From contig JBGAIL010000038.1 in assembly GCA_044225565.1 (NCBI GenBank), positions 1 through 30,994 of the forward strand: 30,994 bases of DNA. The letters run 5' to 3'. Positions within the stretch are counted from its first letter, which is position 1. The number at the start of each line of letters is the position of its first letter. The stretch is from CAVXAE01 sp044225565 (lineage in GTDB: Bacteria; Pseudomonadota; Gammaproteobacteria; Steroidobacterales; Steroidobacteraceae). The position numbers and the translations under genes are program-made. This document shows, one piece after another, positions 1 to 10,074 of the stretch. A model generated the notes under the pieces. That model was given only the letters and a program-made list of their open reading frames with translations, was not told the DNA's origin and ran no database searches.

Positions 1-1
1 C

Positions 2-271
2 TATGATTTCTCGCTGGGCGCTCTCGCGGGCTTCAAGGTTGGGGCGGGCGCGCGCTACATCGGCAAGTCCTGGGACGGCATGGACGAGCACCCGGTGCCC
101 GACGTCACATTGTTCGATGCGATGCTGGGTTACGACGACGGCGCATGGGATGTCTCCATCAACGCGAAAAACCTGAGCAACAAGACCTACCTCGTCACCT
201 GTCTCGCGCGTGGCGATTGCGGCTTCGGCGCCAAGAGGTCGGTGATCGCCAGCGCGAACTACAGGTTCTGA
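2..271 (+). CDS. TonB-dependent receptor, C-terminal end (partial)
   Basis: The reading frame is open from the window edge and ends at a stop at 269-271, so only about the last 89 residues are visible. They show alternating beta-strand residues, the segment VSINAKNLSNKTY, which matches the usual 'N-L-F/S-N-K-x-Y' motif near the end of TonB-dependent receptors, and a terminal aromatic residue (ANYRF), typical of outer-membrane barrels. The family imports siderophores or other large nutrients across the outer membrane using TonB energy. A short loop with two cysteines (CLARGDC) near the end resembles that of ferrichrome/hydroxamate-type receptors, but the substrate cannot be told from this fragment. 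A carboxylesterase gene begins 14 bases downstream, so the two are probably cotranscribed. Confidence 0.85.
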   Translation, partial: YDFSLGALAGFKVGAGARYIGKSWDGMDEHPVPDVTLFDAMLGYDDGAWDVSINAKNLSNKTYLVTCLARGDCGFGAKRSVIASANYRF

Positions 272-285
272 GCCGGAGGTCGCGA

Positions 286-1905
286 GTGAGCCCGCTCCGC
301 CGATCGCTTCTGGCTGGCCTGCTGCTTTGCTCTGCCGCCGCTCGCACCGCGCAGGGCAGCCCCGACCCGCAACCCGGGGAAGCGGTGCAAGTGGTCCGCC
401 CTTTCGGCATCGTTCTAGGCAAGCCCACGGCCGACGGCGTCATTCGCTTCATGGGCGTGCCCTTCGCGCTCCAGCCGGTAGGCGAGCGGCGCTTTGCGCC
501 GCCACAGCCGTTGCCGAAAGGGAAGAAGATCGTCAACGATCTCAGCCGCGGAGTCATGTGCCCTCAGCGATATCGCGGCCATGTCTCCGTCGATCCCGTC
601 GTCCGCGAGGATTGCCTGCGACTCAGCCTCTGGACGCCGGGACCGACGGGAAAGAGGCCCGTCTTCGTATGGATTCACGGAGGCGGGTTCCTCAGCGGCT
701 CCGGCTCGACCCCCGGATACGACGGCGGCCGGCTCGCAGCCCGAGGCGATGCGGTGTTCGTCGGCATCAACTACCGCCTCGGCGCGTTCGGATATCTAGA
801 CTTGCGGGCGACCGGCGGCGAGCGGTTCCGATCGAGCGGCAACCTGGGGGTGCTCGACCAGATCGCGGCGCTCGAGTGGGTTCGCGATCACATCGCGGCC
901 TTCGGTGGAGATCCGCAGAACATCACCCTGCTCGGCGAATCCGCCGGCAGCATGAGCACGCTCACGCTGATGGTCGCACCGGCAGCCCGCGGCCTGTTCC
1001 ATCGCGCCATCCTGCAGAGCGGTGGCGCCAACCACGTGCGCAACGAAGCTTACGCAGCGCACGTGACGCGCGAGTTCATGGCGAGGGCGGATGTCCGGGA
1101 CGTCGCGGCACTGCGCGCCCTGACGATGGAGGAAATGCTGGATGCCCAGGAAAAGCTGGTTGGCGCGGTGCGCGAGAAAGTGGACCTCTTCGCTCCCACG
1201 ATCGACGGCGCAGTGCTACCCGATTTCCCCCTGCGAATGATTGCCGCCGGCCGCTTTCAGCGCATCCCGGTGATGCACGGGACGACTCACGACGAGATGC
1301 GCTTGTGGAGCCTGTTCGACCCGGAATACGGCACCGCGCCTCCTGAGCAGATCTTCGCGGGCAACCGTATCGCCGGTCAGCGCGCGCTCGGTGGTCCCGC
1401 CCGCGTACGCGAGCTCGTGGCACGGTATGGTGCTCAGCATCCCGCCGAGAGCCCGGCGGACCTCTCGTTCACGGTGATCGGCGATCTCTTCTTCCGGCTG
1501 CCGCACATCCGGCTCGCAGAGGCGCTCGCTGCGCAGGGCGCGCCCACGTGGATGTACCTGTTCACCTGGCCCGCTCCCGGCACTTTGCGCTCCGCGCATG
1601 CGCTCGATGTCGCATTCACGCTCAGAACCTATGACGACCCCATGCTCGCCCCTTACCTGGGCAAGGGGCCGCTCGAGAAGCTGGCGGACCTGATGCAGGA
1701 CACCTGGATCGCGTTCGCACGCAACGGCGACCCCGCAAATCCAGGCCTGCCTGCGTGGCCGAAGTACACCGAGCCTTCGCGGTTCACGATGCGCCTCGAC
1801 GTGGAGCCTCGCCTGATGAGCGACCCATACTCGGAAGATCGCCGGGCGTGGGATGGCGTGCCGTTCGACGGCATCTCCCCCGCTCTCGACTGGAACCCGA
1901 AATGA
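286..1905 (+). CDS. Secreted type-B carboxylesterase
   Basis: 539 residues of the carboxylesterase type-B (alpha/beta hydrolase) family, which hydrolyses carboxylic esters. The frame is open further upstream, but I chose GTG at 286: GGAGG at 275-279 lies 6 bases before it, and it begins a clear signal peptide (about residues 1-26, hydrophobic core LLAGLLLCSAAA). The oxyanion-hole motif HGGGF is near residue 130, the nucleophile is Ser219 in GESAG, the acid is probably Glu337 (GTTHDEMRLW) and the base His438 (SAHALD). The C-terminus has GVPFDGISP, shared with the two other type-B esterases of the window (24607-26247 and 26306-27942). It follows a TonB receptor and overlaps the cytochrome gene by four bases (ATGA), so it belongs to an operon. 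Export to the periplasm fits hydrolysis of an imported ester. The substrate is unknown. Confidence 0.93.
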   Translation: MSPLRRSLLAGLLLCSAAARTAQGSPDPQPGEAVQVVRPFGIVLGKPTADGVIRFMGVPFALQPVGERRFAPPQPLPKGKKIVNDLSRGVMCPQRYRGHVSVDPVVREDCLRLSLWTPGPTGKRPVFVWIHGGGFLSGSGSTPGYDGGRLAARGDAVFVGINYRLGAFGYLDLRATGGERFRSSGNLGVLDQIAALEWVRDHIAAFGGDPQNITLLGESAGSMSTLTLMVAPAARGLFHRAILQSGGANHVRNEAYAAHVTREFMARADVRDVAALRALTMEEMLDAQEKLVGAVREKVDLFAPTIDGAVLPDFPLRMIAAGRFQRIPVMHGTTHDEMRLWSLFDPEYGTAPPEQIFAGNRIAGQRALGGPARVRELVARYGAQHPAESPADLSFTVIGDLFFRLPHIRLAEALAAQGAPTWMYLFTWPAPGTLRSAHALDVAFTLRTYDDPMLAPYLGKGPLEKLADLMQDTWIAFARNGDPANPGLPAWPKYTEPSRFTMRLDVEPRLMSDPYSEDRRAWDGVPFDGISPALDWNPK

Positions 1906-2618
1906 GCGCGCTGCGGACGCCGGCGCCGGCGGGCGGCACAATCTTCAGACATACCCTCAACGTGCGGATCTGCCACTGGATCAACGTGGTCGCGGTCGTC
2001 TACCTGCTCCTGAGCGGCCTCGTGATCCTCGGCAACTATCCCGAGCTCTACTGGGGCAAGGTCGGCTACAGAGGGCACGAGCCCGCGTTCCGGCTCGCGG
2101 AATGGGGCATCAACATCCCCAAGGGCGACAACGGATGGGGCCGCAACACCCACTTCCTGTTCGCGTGGATCTTCAGCCTCAACGGGCTCGTGTATCTGAT
2201 CTGGACGCTCGTCAGACGTGACCGTCGTCGCAAGCTATTGCCGCAACGGGATCAGCTCGCCTGGCATCACGTCCGCGCGGACCTGCAGGACCATCTGCGC
2301 CTGCGGCCACCGCGCGGCGACGCTGCATTGCGCTACAACGTTCTGCAGAAGTTCTCGTACTTGTTCATCGTCCTGGCGCTGGCACCACTCATCGTCCTCA
2401 CGGGACTCGCGCAATCGCCCGGCTTCACGGCGGCGGTGCCCTCGCTCCTCGACCTCTTCGGTGGCCGGCAGTCGGCGCGCACGCTGCACGTGATCGGCAT
2501 GGTACTGATGCTCCTGTTCATCGTCGTGCACGTCGCCGAAGTGTTCATCGCAGGCGCGGTGAATGAGCTCCGCGCGATGGTGACGGGCAGATTCCGGATC
2601 CCGCGGAGCGATGCATGA
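1902..2618 (+). CDS. Cytochrome b561-type membrane subunit
   Basis: 238 residues with four predicted membrane segments (about 26-44, 84-103, 151-170 and 194-216). Histidines at 17, 25, 84, 196 and 210 lie at or near membrane helices, as expected for two b-type hemes in the Ni-hydrogenase cytochrome b/b561 family. Such proteins move electrons between the quinone pool and a periplasmic redox enzyme. The start ATG overlaps the esterase stop, and the stop overlaps the start of the molybdopterin enzyme (ATGA at 2615-2618), so it is almost surely the membrane partner of that enzyme. It is not the MsrQ/YedZ family that normally partners MsrP. I see no c-type heme motif (CxxCH). The upstream extension of the frame into the esterase gene is a shadow. 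Confidence 0.9.
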   Translation: MSALRTPAPAGGTIFRHTLNVRICHWINVVAVVYLLLSGLVILGNYPELYWGKVGYRGHEPAFRLAEWGINIPKGDNGWGRNTHFLFAWIFSLNGLVYLIWTLVRRDRRRKLLPQRDQLAWHHVRADLQDHLRLRPPRGDAALRYNVLQKFSYLFIVLALAPLIVLTGLAQSPGFTAAVPSLLDLFGGRQSARTLHVIGMVLMLLFIVVHVAEVFIAGAVNELRAMVTGRFRIPRSDA

Positions 2619-3364
2619 GCCGCATCGTCACGCGGCGCCAGGTGCTCACGGGCGCCACGGCCCTGAGTGGGCTGCTGTTGAGCGGCTGCCGGCCCGAGAC
2701 CTACGTACCTCCAAACTTTCGCAGGAACCTGGTCGGCGTCTCGGACGTGCTCACCATGGCCACCCACCGGCTGCTGCTCGCAGGCCAGAAACCGGCACCG
2801 GAATACTCGGTCGCCGATATCTCGCGCGGCTTCCCGGCCGAAGGCACCACGAATCCGCAAGACGAAACCTATCAGCGCCTGCTCCACGGAGGCTTCCGCG
2901 AATGGCGCCTGCCCGTGCTGGGGCGCGTCAACCGCCCTCTTTCGCTGTCGCTCGACGACATACGGCGTATTCCCGCGCGCACGCAAATCACCTCCCACAG
3001 CTGTGAGAAAGGCTGGACGGCCATCGCGCAATGGACCGGCGCGCCGCTGGCGGAAGTGCTCAGGCCTGCGGGTCTGCACTCGACGGCGCGCTACGTGATG
3101 CTCGAGGCCGTCGATGGCTGGTACGACAGCCTCGACCTCTTCGACGTCGTCCATCCGCAGACCATCCTGGCCTACGGGATGAACGGGAAGGAGCTGACCG
3201 TGCCGCACGGCGCGCCCGTGAGGCTGCGCGTGGAGCGGCATGTCGGTTACAAATCCATCAAGTTCATCAAGGCCATCCACGTCGTAGCCTCGATCGAGGA
3301 GTACAAGACCGGCCATCCGAGCGTGCACGCCGAGTACGACTGGCACTGGTACGCGGGGGCATAG
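2615..3364 (+). CDS. Tat-exported molybdopterin oxidoreductase, putative lipoprotein
   Basis: 249 residues of the sulfite-oxidase-type molybdopterin-binding fold (Oxidored_molyb family, which includes MsrP/YedY). The N-terminus has twin arginines in TRRQVLTG, a hydrophobic stretch and a lipobox ending at Cys25 (LLLSGC), so it should be folded with its cofactor, exported by Tat and lipid-anchored. Cys130 in SHSCEKGW is the expected molybdenum ligand, followed by the conserved WTGAPL segment. The C-terminal part (YKSIKFIKAIHV, and a W-rich end) is typical of the family. It is translationally coupled to the b-type cytochrome. Known relatives reduce methionine sulfoxide or oxidise sulfite; the substrate here is not evident. 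Placement after a TonB receptor and an esterase suggests a redox step on the same imported compound, which is inference. Confidence 0.92.
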   Translation: MSRIVTRRQVLTGATALSGLLLSGCRPETYVPPNFRRNLVGVSDVLTMATHRLLLAGQKPAPEYSVADISRGFPAEGTTNPQDETYQRLLHGGFREWRLPVLGRVNRPLSLSLDDIRRIPARTQITSHSCEKGWTAIAQWTGAPLAEVLRPAGLHSTARYVMLEAVDGWYDSLDLFDVVHPQTILAYGMNGKELTVPHGAPVRLRVERHVGYKSIKFIKAIHVVASIEEYKTGHPSVHAEYDWHWYAGA

Positions 3365-3384
3365 ACCAGCCCGCGCCACTCGGA

Positions 3385-4881
<1,497 letters not shown>

Positions 4882-4967
4882 GATGGGCGCATCGTCACCC
4901 AACGCCGTCTCTCTGCAACTGGTCTCTCCCTGGTACCGCGCGATAGGGGAACATCCGCATCGCCGCC

Positions 4968-7157
4968 CTAGAACTGGAACTTGTGCGTGTAGTTGAGCAG
5001 GAAGCGCCGCCCCGGATAGAGCACCTGCACGTTGTAGGTGTAGACCTGCCGGCTATCGAAAACGCGCTCGTTGAAGAGGTTCTCCACGCTCAGGCCCAGC
5101 TCGCCGCTGCCGATGCGGTATGCGGCGCGCAGATCCACCATCGTCAGCTTGCTGAGCGGATAGTACGGATATAGATCCGGCGTCTCCTGGTTGCGCGCGC
5201 CGCTCTTCACGCGGTGGGTCACTTGCGCGAACAGCGAAAGCCGCTCCATCAGGGTGGCGTCCACGTAGCCCGTGAAAGTGAGCGGCGTGATGAATTCCTG
5301 CGAGAGACCCACCGTGCGCGGCGCGGGATTTCCGAGCGAGTCCGTCTCCTGCAGATCGCGCTCACCGTCGCTGAAGCCGAGCGAGCCGCCGAGCTCGAGG
5401 CGATTGCTGACATTCGCCTTGAGCGTCGCTTCGTAGCCCCAGATGCGCCGCGGATCGCGCACGGCCTTGAAGCGGGTCAGCGTCTCATCCTCCGGCACGA
5501 ACGTGAGCCCGAGCTTCGAGGTCGAGTAGAAGGTGGACAGGGAGAACTGCATCCGCTCCCAGCGGCTGCGCACGCCGATCTCGAACTGGTCGGCGCTGAC
5601 GGGCTGCGTCTTGAGGCCTTCGACGTTCGCCGGCGTCGTCGTGTTGAGCGCTGCGAGCAACTTGGTGTAGGCGGCATAGCCCGCGGCGGTGACGTCCAGC
5701 GCCTGCGAATAGCTGCCATAGAGCTGCGCAGTCTCGTTGATGTCGTACACGGCGCTGAAGTTGAAGAGTTCCTTCTCATAGGTGAGCTTGCCGCCGGTGA
5801 GGCCCGGCGAGGTGTAGAAGCCCGCGAAGATCGGCCCGGGCGCGAGATCACCCATCCTGACTTCGGTGCTCTGATAACGGGCGCCACCGCGCAGATGCAG
5901 GCGGTCCCCGACGGGCACGCGGAACTGCACGTACGGGCTCACCGTGTCGTTCTTCTGGGTGGGGGTGTAGCGGTCCGTGTAGACCACCTGCGCGTTCTCG
6001 TCGACGCCCTGCGAGAGATTGGCCTTCTCTTTGTAGTGCTCGAGGTCCGCGCCCCACTGCATCGCCGCGCCGCTGCCGCCGATGGGCGTCTCGACCGTGA
6101 GGCCGAGGCCGATGCGCTCGATGCCGGGACGCTTCGACACGGAATTCAGGCCCAGGAAATCGGGATCGAACAGGATGTTGCTCCTGGAGCTCTGCGTGTA
6201 CAGCGTGGCATTGAGCTTGCTCCCCCAGACGTCCGCGTCGGAGTAGTTGAAAGCGCCGACATACTGCTGGCGATGCAGGTTCAGCGAGTCGAACGTGCCG
6301 CTCGGCACCGTGATCACGCTCGACTTGGCGACGCCGCCGGGAACGCCGTCCGGCTGCGCGAGATTGCGCGGATCGGAGTCCACGTAGGCATAGAGCTGGG
6401 TGATGGTGAGACGCCGGTCATCGTCGATGTTCAGCCCCCAGGAAGCGCTGACGTCGTAGGCCTTCGAGTTGCGGTAAGGGAAGGCGCGGTTGTCGGCGAT
6501 GGGATCGCCGTCGGCGTCGAACTCCGAGCCATAGAGGCCGATGCCCGCGCCGAGCGCGAACTGCGTGCGCTCGCCCGAACCCTTCCAGCTCGCGCGCGCC
6601 TTGCTGATCGAGTTCTGCACGCCGTCGGAGTGCGAGAACATGGAGGTGTCCACGGAGACCCTGAGCGAGCCCGGGCCGCTCGAGAGCTGCGGCGTGAGGA
6701 AATTGATCACGCCGCCGGTCGATCCCTCGGTGCCGAACGTGGCATCCGCGCCGCGCACGACTTCCACGCGCTCGAACATGCCGGGCGGCAGATCCAGCAC
6801 CGCGGAGCGGTCTCCGAAGGCGCGCGAATCGATCGGCACGTTGTCGATCTTGATGAGCGGGACACGGCCGCGCACCTTGGGCGGCTCGCCCACCGTGTCG
6901 GAGATCTGCGCGCCCGGCACCACCTTGCCGATGCCGGAAAGCAGGTTGCTCTGGAAGGCGACCTGGCGCTCGAGCGCCGCGGCATCGATCACCGTCACCG
7001 AGGCGGCCACCTCAGAAAGGCTGGTGGCGACGCGCGCGGCCGTGACGGTGATCTCCTCCAAAGGCCCATCCTCCGCCGCCGTCTCGGCGGCGCCGGTGAG
7101 CGGCGCGGCGACGAGCAGGGCGCAGGCGAGTGTGAGGCTCAGGTTCTCGACTTTCAT
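4968..7157 (-). CDS. TonB-dependent outer-membrane receptor
   Basis: 729 residues. A signal peptide (about 1-24), a TonB-box-like EEITVTAAR, a plug domain at about 45-150 (VIDAAAL, PPGMFERVEVVRGADATFG, GGVINF) and a 22-strand-type barrel ending in THKFQF are visible. The family imports scarce or large substrates across the outer membrane. The plug carries the usual E-R-V-E-V-V-R-G-x-x-A motif. Aldehyde dehydrogenase follows on the same strand, and the divergent neighbour is the PuuB-like oxidase, so the cargo may be an amine or an amine conjugate rather than iron; this is inference. A good sigma-70-like promoter lies at 7205-7235, leaving a leader of about 40 bases. Confidence 0.95.
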   Translation of the reverse strand: MKVENLSLTLACALLVAAPLTGAAETAAEDGPLEEITVTAARVATSLSEVAASVTVIDAAALERQVAFQSNLLSGIGKVVPGAQISDTVGEPPKVRGRVPLIKIDNVPIDSRAFGDRSAVLDLPPGMFERVEVVRGADATFGTEGSTGGVINFLTPQLSSGPGSLRVSVDTSMFSHSDGVQNSISKARASWKGSGERTQFALGAGIGLYGSEFDADGDPIADNRAFPYRNSKAYDVSASWGLNIDDDRRLTITQLYAYVDSDPRNLAQPDGVPGGVAKSSVITVPSGTFDSLNLHRQQYVGAFNYSDADVWGSKLNATLYTQSSRSNILFDPDFLGLNSVSKRPGIERIGLGLTVETPIGGSGAAMQWGADLEHYKEKANLSQGVDENAQVVYTDRYTPTQKNDTVSPYVQFRVPVGDRLHLRGGARYQSTEVRMGDLAPGPIFAGFYTSPGLTGGKLTYEKELFNFSAVYDINETAQLYGSYSQALDVTAAGYAAYTKLLAALNTTTPANVEGLKTQPVSADQFEIGVRSRWERMQFSLSTFYSTSKLGLTFVPEDETLTRFKAVRDPRRIWGYEATLKANVSNRLELGGSLGFSDGERDLQETDSLGNPAPRTVGLSQEFITPLTFTGYVDATLMERLSLFAQVTHRVKSGARNQETPDLYPYYPLSKLTMVDLRAAYRIGSGELGLSVENLFNERVFDSRQVYTYNVQVLYPGRRFLLNYTHKFQF

Positions 7158-7204
7158 TCTCCGTCCCCCGGTAATTGGGCGCCGGACTGGGCGCTCGCAT
7201 TAAC

Positions 7205-7235
7205 GTATTTATAAACTCAAAAAAACCTATGTCAA
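7205..7235 (-). promoter_or_regulatory. Promoter of the TonB receptor/puuC operon
   Basis: Read on the minus strand: TTGACA (7235-7230), 16-base T-rich spacer, TATAAA (7213-7208). The -10 is part of TATAAATAC (7213-7205). The same 9-base block, allowing A for T at position 3, recurs before the genes at 13828, 22466 and 27942. It lies about 50 bases before the receptor start, in an AT-rich island of otherwise GC-rich DNA. Confidence 0.75.
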
Positions 7236-7270
7236 GGCATTATTGCTCCCTCAATGGCCTGATCTGCCCA

Positions 7271-7298
7271 TTCACCGTGTATTTTATGATGCGAATAT
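7271..7298 (+). promoter_or_regulatory. Weak candidate promoter for the puuB operon
   Basis: TTCACC (7271-7276), 16 bases, GAATAT (7293-7298). Both hexamers are poor matches. The spacer begins GTGTATTTTATG, resembling GTGTTTTTTTTATG in the much stronger promoter at 13940-13967, which is the main reason to list it. The remaining AT-rich DNA up to 7350 holds other possible -10 elements (for example TATACA at 7342-7347). Confidence 0.3.
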
Positions 7299-7363
7299 CC
7301 CATAAGCGCCTCAACTCTGATATCGTATTATTCAGTTAATTTATACATTGATGCAGGCGGCCG

Positions 7364-8695
7364 ATGGTGGCCGTCCACCGGCCCATGCGAGACACCCGCA
7401 GTCCCAGCTCCAGCCAGACGGACCGGCACGCCGAGTCCTACTACACCGCCACGGTGCGCGAGCCCCTGGCCGGCACAGCGCTCGACGGATCGGCCGCCTG
7501 CGATGCCTGCATCGTCGGCGGCGGCTACACCGGCCTTTCCGCCGCCCTGCACCTCGCGCGGCGCGGCGCGAAGGTCGTGCTGCTCGAGCAGGCACTCATC
7601 GGCTGGGGTGCTTCCGGACGCAATGGAGGGCAGGTGCACTGCGGCATGCGCCGTGACCCGCGCTGGATGGCGCGGCGTCTGGGATCCCGGACCGCGCTTG
7701 GGCTCTGGCAACTGGCCATGCGCGCCCGCGAGCACCTCGACTGGCTGATACAGGCCTACTCGATCGACTGCGACTTCCGCACCGGCCTGCTTCATGCGGA
7801 CCACCGCACGCGCTACACGAGCGACTCGCGCTCGAAGGTCGATTACCTGCGCCGGGAGCTGGGCTGCGAATCCGTCCGATTCGTAGGCTTCGAGGAGATC
7901 CGCGATCTCGTTGCCACCGATCAGTACGTGAGCGGCACGCTCGATGAGCGCGGCGGCCACCTGCACCCACTCAACTTTGCGCTCGGCATTGCCCGCGCCG
8001 CACGGAGTCACGGCGCGCAGCTGTACGAGCGCACGGCAGCGCAAAGCCTGAGAAAACAGGGCAGCTCATGGCAAATCGTGACACCACAGGGCACGGTGAC
8101 TGCGGATCGTGTTCTGCTCGCGGCCAACGGATATCTGCACGGCCTCGCGCCCGCCGTCGAGTCCCGCGTGATGCCCATCAACAACTTCATCGCGACGACG
8201 GAACCGCTGGGCGCGGCGCGGGCGGCGGCATTGATCCGCAACGGCTACGCCGTATCGGACTCGCGCTTCGTCGTGTACTACTTCCGGATCACGCCCGACC
8301 ACCGGTTGCTGTTCGGCGGCGGCGAGACGTACTCGTATCGCTTCCCCGACGACATCGCGACGTTCGTGCGACGACATATCCGTCGCGTTTTCCCGCAACT
8401 CGCCTCAGTGACCCTCGATTACGCCTGGGGCGGCACGCTCGCCATCACGCCCAACCGCATGCCGTACGTGCGCGAGATCGAGCCAGGCGTCTACAACGCC
8501 AGCGGCTATAGCGGCATGGGTGTAGTGCTCGCGCCCTACTTCGGCAGGGTCATGGCCGAAGCCATGGCAGGCGAGCGCGCCGAATTCGACCTGCTGCGCT
8601 CGATCGCCGTGCCGCGCTTCCCGGGCGGCCCGCGACTGCGCTTCCCCACTCTCGTCGCCGCCATGTCGCTGGCGGCGGCACTCGACCACTTCTGA
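7364..8695 (+). CDS. puuB: PuuB-like FAD-dependent gamma-glutamyl-amine oxidase
   Basis: 443 residues of the DAO-type FAD oxidoreductases. The dinucleotide-binding motif is VGGGYTGLSAALHLARRG (about residues 47-64), with an E (LLEQ) at the end of the second strand and GASGRNGGQ shortly after. Order and wording of motifs (SYYTAT, SGRNGGQ, GGHLHPLN, YYFRITPDHRLLFGGG, YSGMGV) match recalled E. coli PuuB, which oxidises gamma-glutamylputrescine to the aldehyde, releasing ammonia and hydrogen peroxide. ATG 7364 has a modest AGGCGG before it; ATG 7385 is an alternative that trims 7 residues. The PuuA-like gene starts 8 bases after the stop. The substrate could be the glutamylated form of an amine other than putrescine, as the family is broad. 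Confidence 0.92.
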   Translation: MVAVHRPMRDTRSPSSSQTDRHAESYYTATVREPLAGTALDGSAACDACIVGGGYTGLSAALHLARRGAKVVLLEQALIGWGASGRNGGQVHCGMRRDPRWMARRLGSRTALGLWQLAMRAREHLDWLIQAYSIDCDFRTGLLHADHRTRYTSDSRSKVDYLRRELGCESVRFVGFEEIRDLVATDQYVSGTLDERGGHLHPLNFALGIARAARSHGAQLYERTAAQSLRKQGSSWQIVTPQGTVTADRVLLAANGYLHGLAPAVESRVMPINNFIATTEPLGAARAAALIRNGYAVSDSRFVVYYFRITPDHRLLFGGGETYSYRFPDDIATFVRRHIRRVFPQLASVTLDYAWGGTLAITPNRMPYVREIEPGVYNASGYSGMGVVLAPYFGRVMAEAMAGERAEFDLLRSIAVPRFPGGPRLRFPTLVAAMSLAAALDHF

Positions 8696-8703
8696 GGAAT
8701 CCC

Positions 8704-10065
8704 ATGGCCAGCGATCGCTACGCCGATGTCCGCGAATTCGACGATTTCATCCGCTCGCACGCCGACGTCGCCGATCTCGATGTCTTCATCATGGACGTCA
8801 ACGGCAGCACCGTCGGCAAGCGACTGCCGATGGCCGAGGCGCGACGCCTGTTCGAGAAAGGCGCGACGCTCTGCGCTTCGGCTCACATGCTCGACTGCCG
8901 CGGACGCGGCCATAACCCTGCCGGCATCGGCGGCAGTGACGGCGATCCCGACGCCATCGCACGCCCGATCGCCGGCACTCTGTGCCGAGTGCCCTGGGCG
9001 AGATTGCCGACAGCGCAGGTGACCTGCTCGATGCAGGAGCCGGATTCACAGGCACCACCGTGGTTCGATCCCCGGGAGATCCTGCGAGGTGTCATTGAAG
9101 AGTGCCGGGCGCATGGGATCCGTCCGCACGTGGCATGCGAGCTCGAGTTCTATCTCATCGACCCGGCGCGCAGCGGCCAGGGACAGTTGCAACCGGCGAA
9201 GCTCGCACGCACGGGGGCGCCGCCTGAAGGCACGATCCACATGTCGCTCGAGCTCATGGAGGACTCGTCCGATTTCCTGTCGGCCGTTTTCGCTTCCGCG
9301 AAGGAGCAGAGTCTGCCGCTCACCGCCTCGGTCTGCGAGTACGGCATCTCGCAATACGAGATCAACCTGCGCCACCAGCAAGACCCGCTCACGGCGGCGG
9401 ATCACGCCGTGCTGCTGAAGCGACTGGTGCGCGGCGTGGCGCGCACCCGGGGCATCGACGCCACCTTCATGGCGAAGCCGTTCATGGATGAGCCGGGCAG
9501 CGGGCTGCACGTGCACGTGAGCCTGGTCGACGAGCGCGGCGAGAACCGGTTCGGCACGGCCGGCGGGGAACGGTTGATGCGCTCGGCGATCGCCGGGATG
9601 CAGGGCCTGATGCTCGACTCCATGGCGCTGTTCGCGCCCAATTTCAATTCCTATCGCCGCTACACGGGCCCCTTCGTGCCGATGAGCGCGAGCTGGGGGC
9701 GCAACAATCGAGGCGTCGCCTTCCGCGTGCCACTTTCGGGAAGCGCCGACGCCCGGATCGAGCATCGCGTCGCCGGAGCGGATGCGTGCCCTCATCTGGT
9801 GCTCGCAGCGATCCTGTCAGCGATCCTGCACGGTATCCGCAACGAGCTCGATCCGGGCGAGCCCGCAGTCGGGCGTCCACCCCGAATCCCGGATGCGCAG
9901 CTCGCCGGCGGCCTGCTCGCGGCGCTCGATCGACTGGAGGCGAGCGCCCTGCTCGCCCGCTATCTGCCTCAACGCTACTTGCAGGCATACGCGCAGCTCA
10001 AACGCGGTGAGCACCGCGCACTATTCGAGCGAATCCTGCCGAGAGAGCTGGACTTCTATCGCTGA
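8704..10065 (+). CDS. puuA: PuuA-like gamma-glutamyl-amine synthetase (glutamine synthetase family)
   Basis: 453 residues of the glutamine synthetase superfamily, the length of PuuA-type enzymes and lacking the adenylylation loop of GlnA. Metal- and substrate-binding motifs are present: ACELEFYLID, CEYGISQYEINL, GSGLHVHVSL, FNSYRRYTG and RIEHRVAGADACPHL (usually ...ADANPYL in PuuA). Such enzymes join an amine to the gamma-carboxyl of glutamate using ATP. GAGGA lies 6 bases before the ATG. It sits between the PuuB-like oxidase and an acyl-CoA synthetase with gaps of 8 and 9 bases, so all three are one operon. Relatives act on putrescine, other polyamines, ethanolamine, isopropylamine or aniline; I cannot choose from the sequence, but the PuuB and PuuC partners favour a polyamine-like amine. 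Confidence 0.92.
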   Translation: MASDRYADVREFDDFIRSHADVADLDVFIMDVNGSTVGKRLPMAEARRLFEKGATLCASAHMLDCRGRGHNPAGIGGSDGDPDAIARPIAGTLCRVPWARLPTAQVTCSMQEPDSQAPPWFDPREILRGVIEECRAHGIRPHVACELEFYLIDPARSGQGQLQPAKLARTGAPPEGTIHMSLELMEDSSDFLSAVFASAKEQSLPLTASVCEYGISQYEINLRHQQDPLTAADHAVLLKRLVRGVARTRGIDATFMAKPFMDEPGSGLHVHVSLVDERGENRFGTAGGERLMRSAIAGMQGLMLDSMALFAPNFNSYRRYTGPFVPMSASWGRNNRGVAFRVPLSGSADARIEHRVAGADACPHLVLAAILSAILHGIRNELDPGEPAVGRPPRIPDAQLAGGLLAALDRLEASALLARYLPQRYLQAYAQLKRGEHRALFERILPRELDFYR

Positions 10066-10074
10066 GGAGGCCTC

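Noticed and set aside
145..285. Upstream extension of the first carboxylesterase
   Set aside because: It would overlap the TonB receptor end, and the GTG at 286 has a better ribosome site and begins a signal peptide.
5214..7214. 666-codon open frame on the plus strand
   Set aside because: It is a shadow of the TonB receptor, which has clear motifs and a signal peptide on the minus strand.
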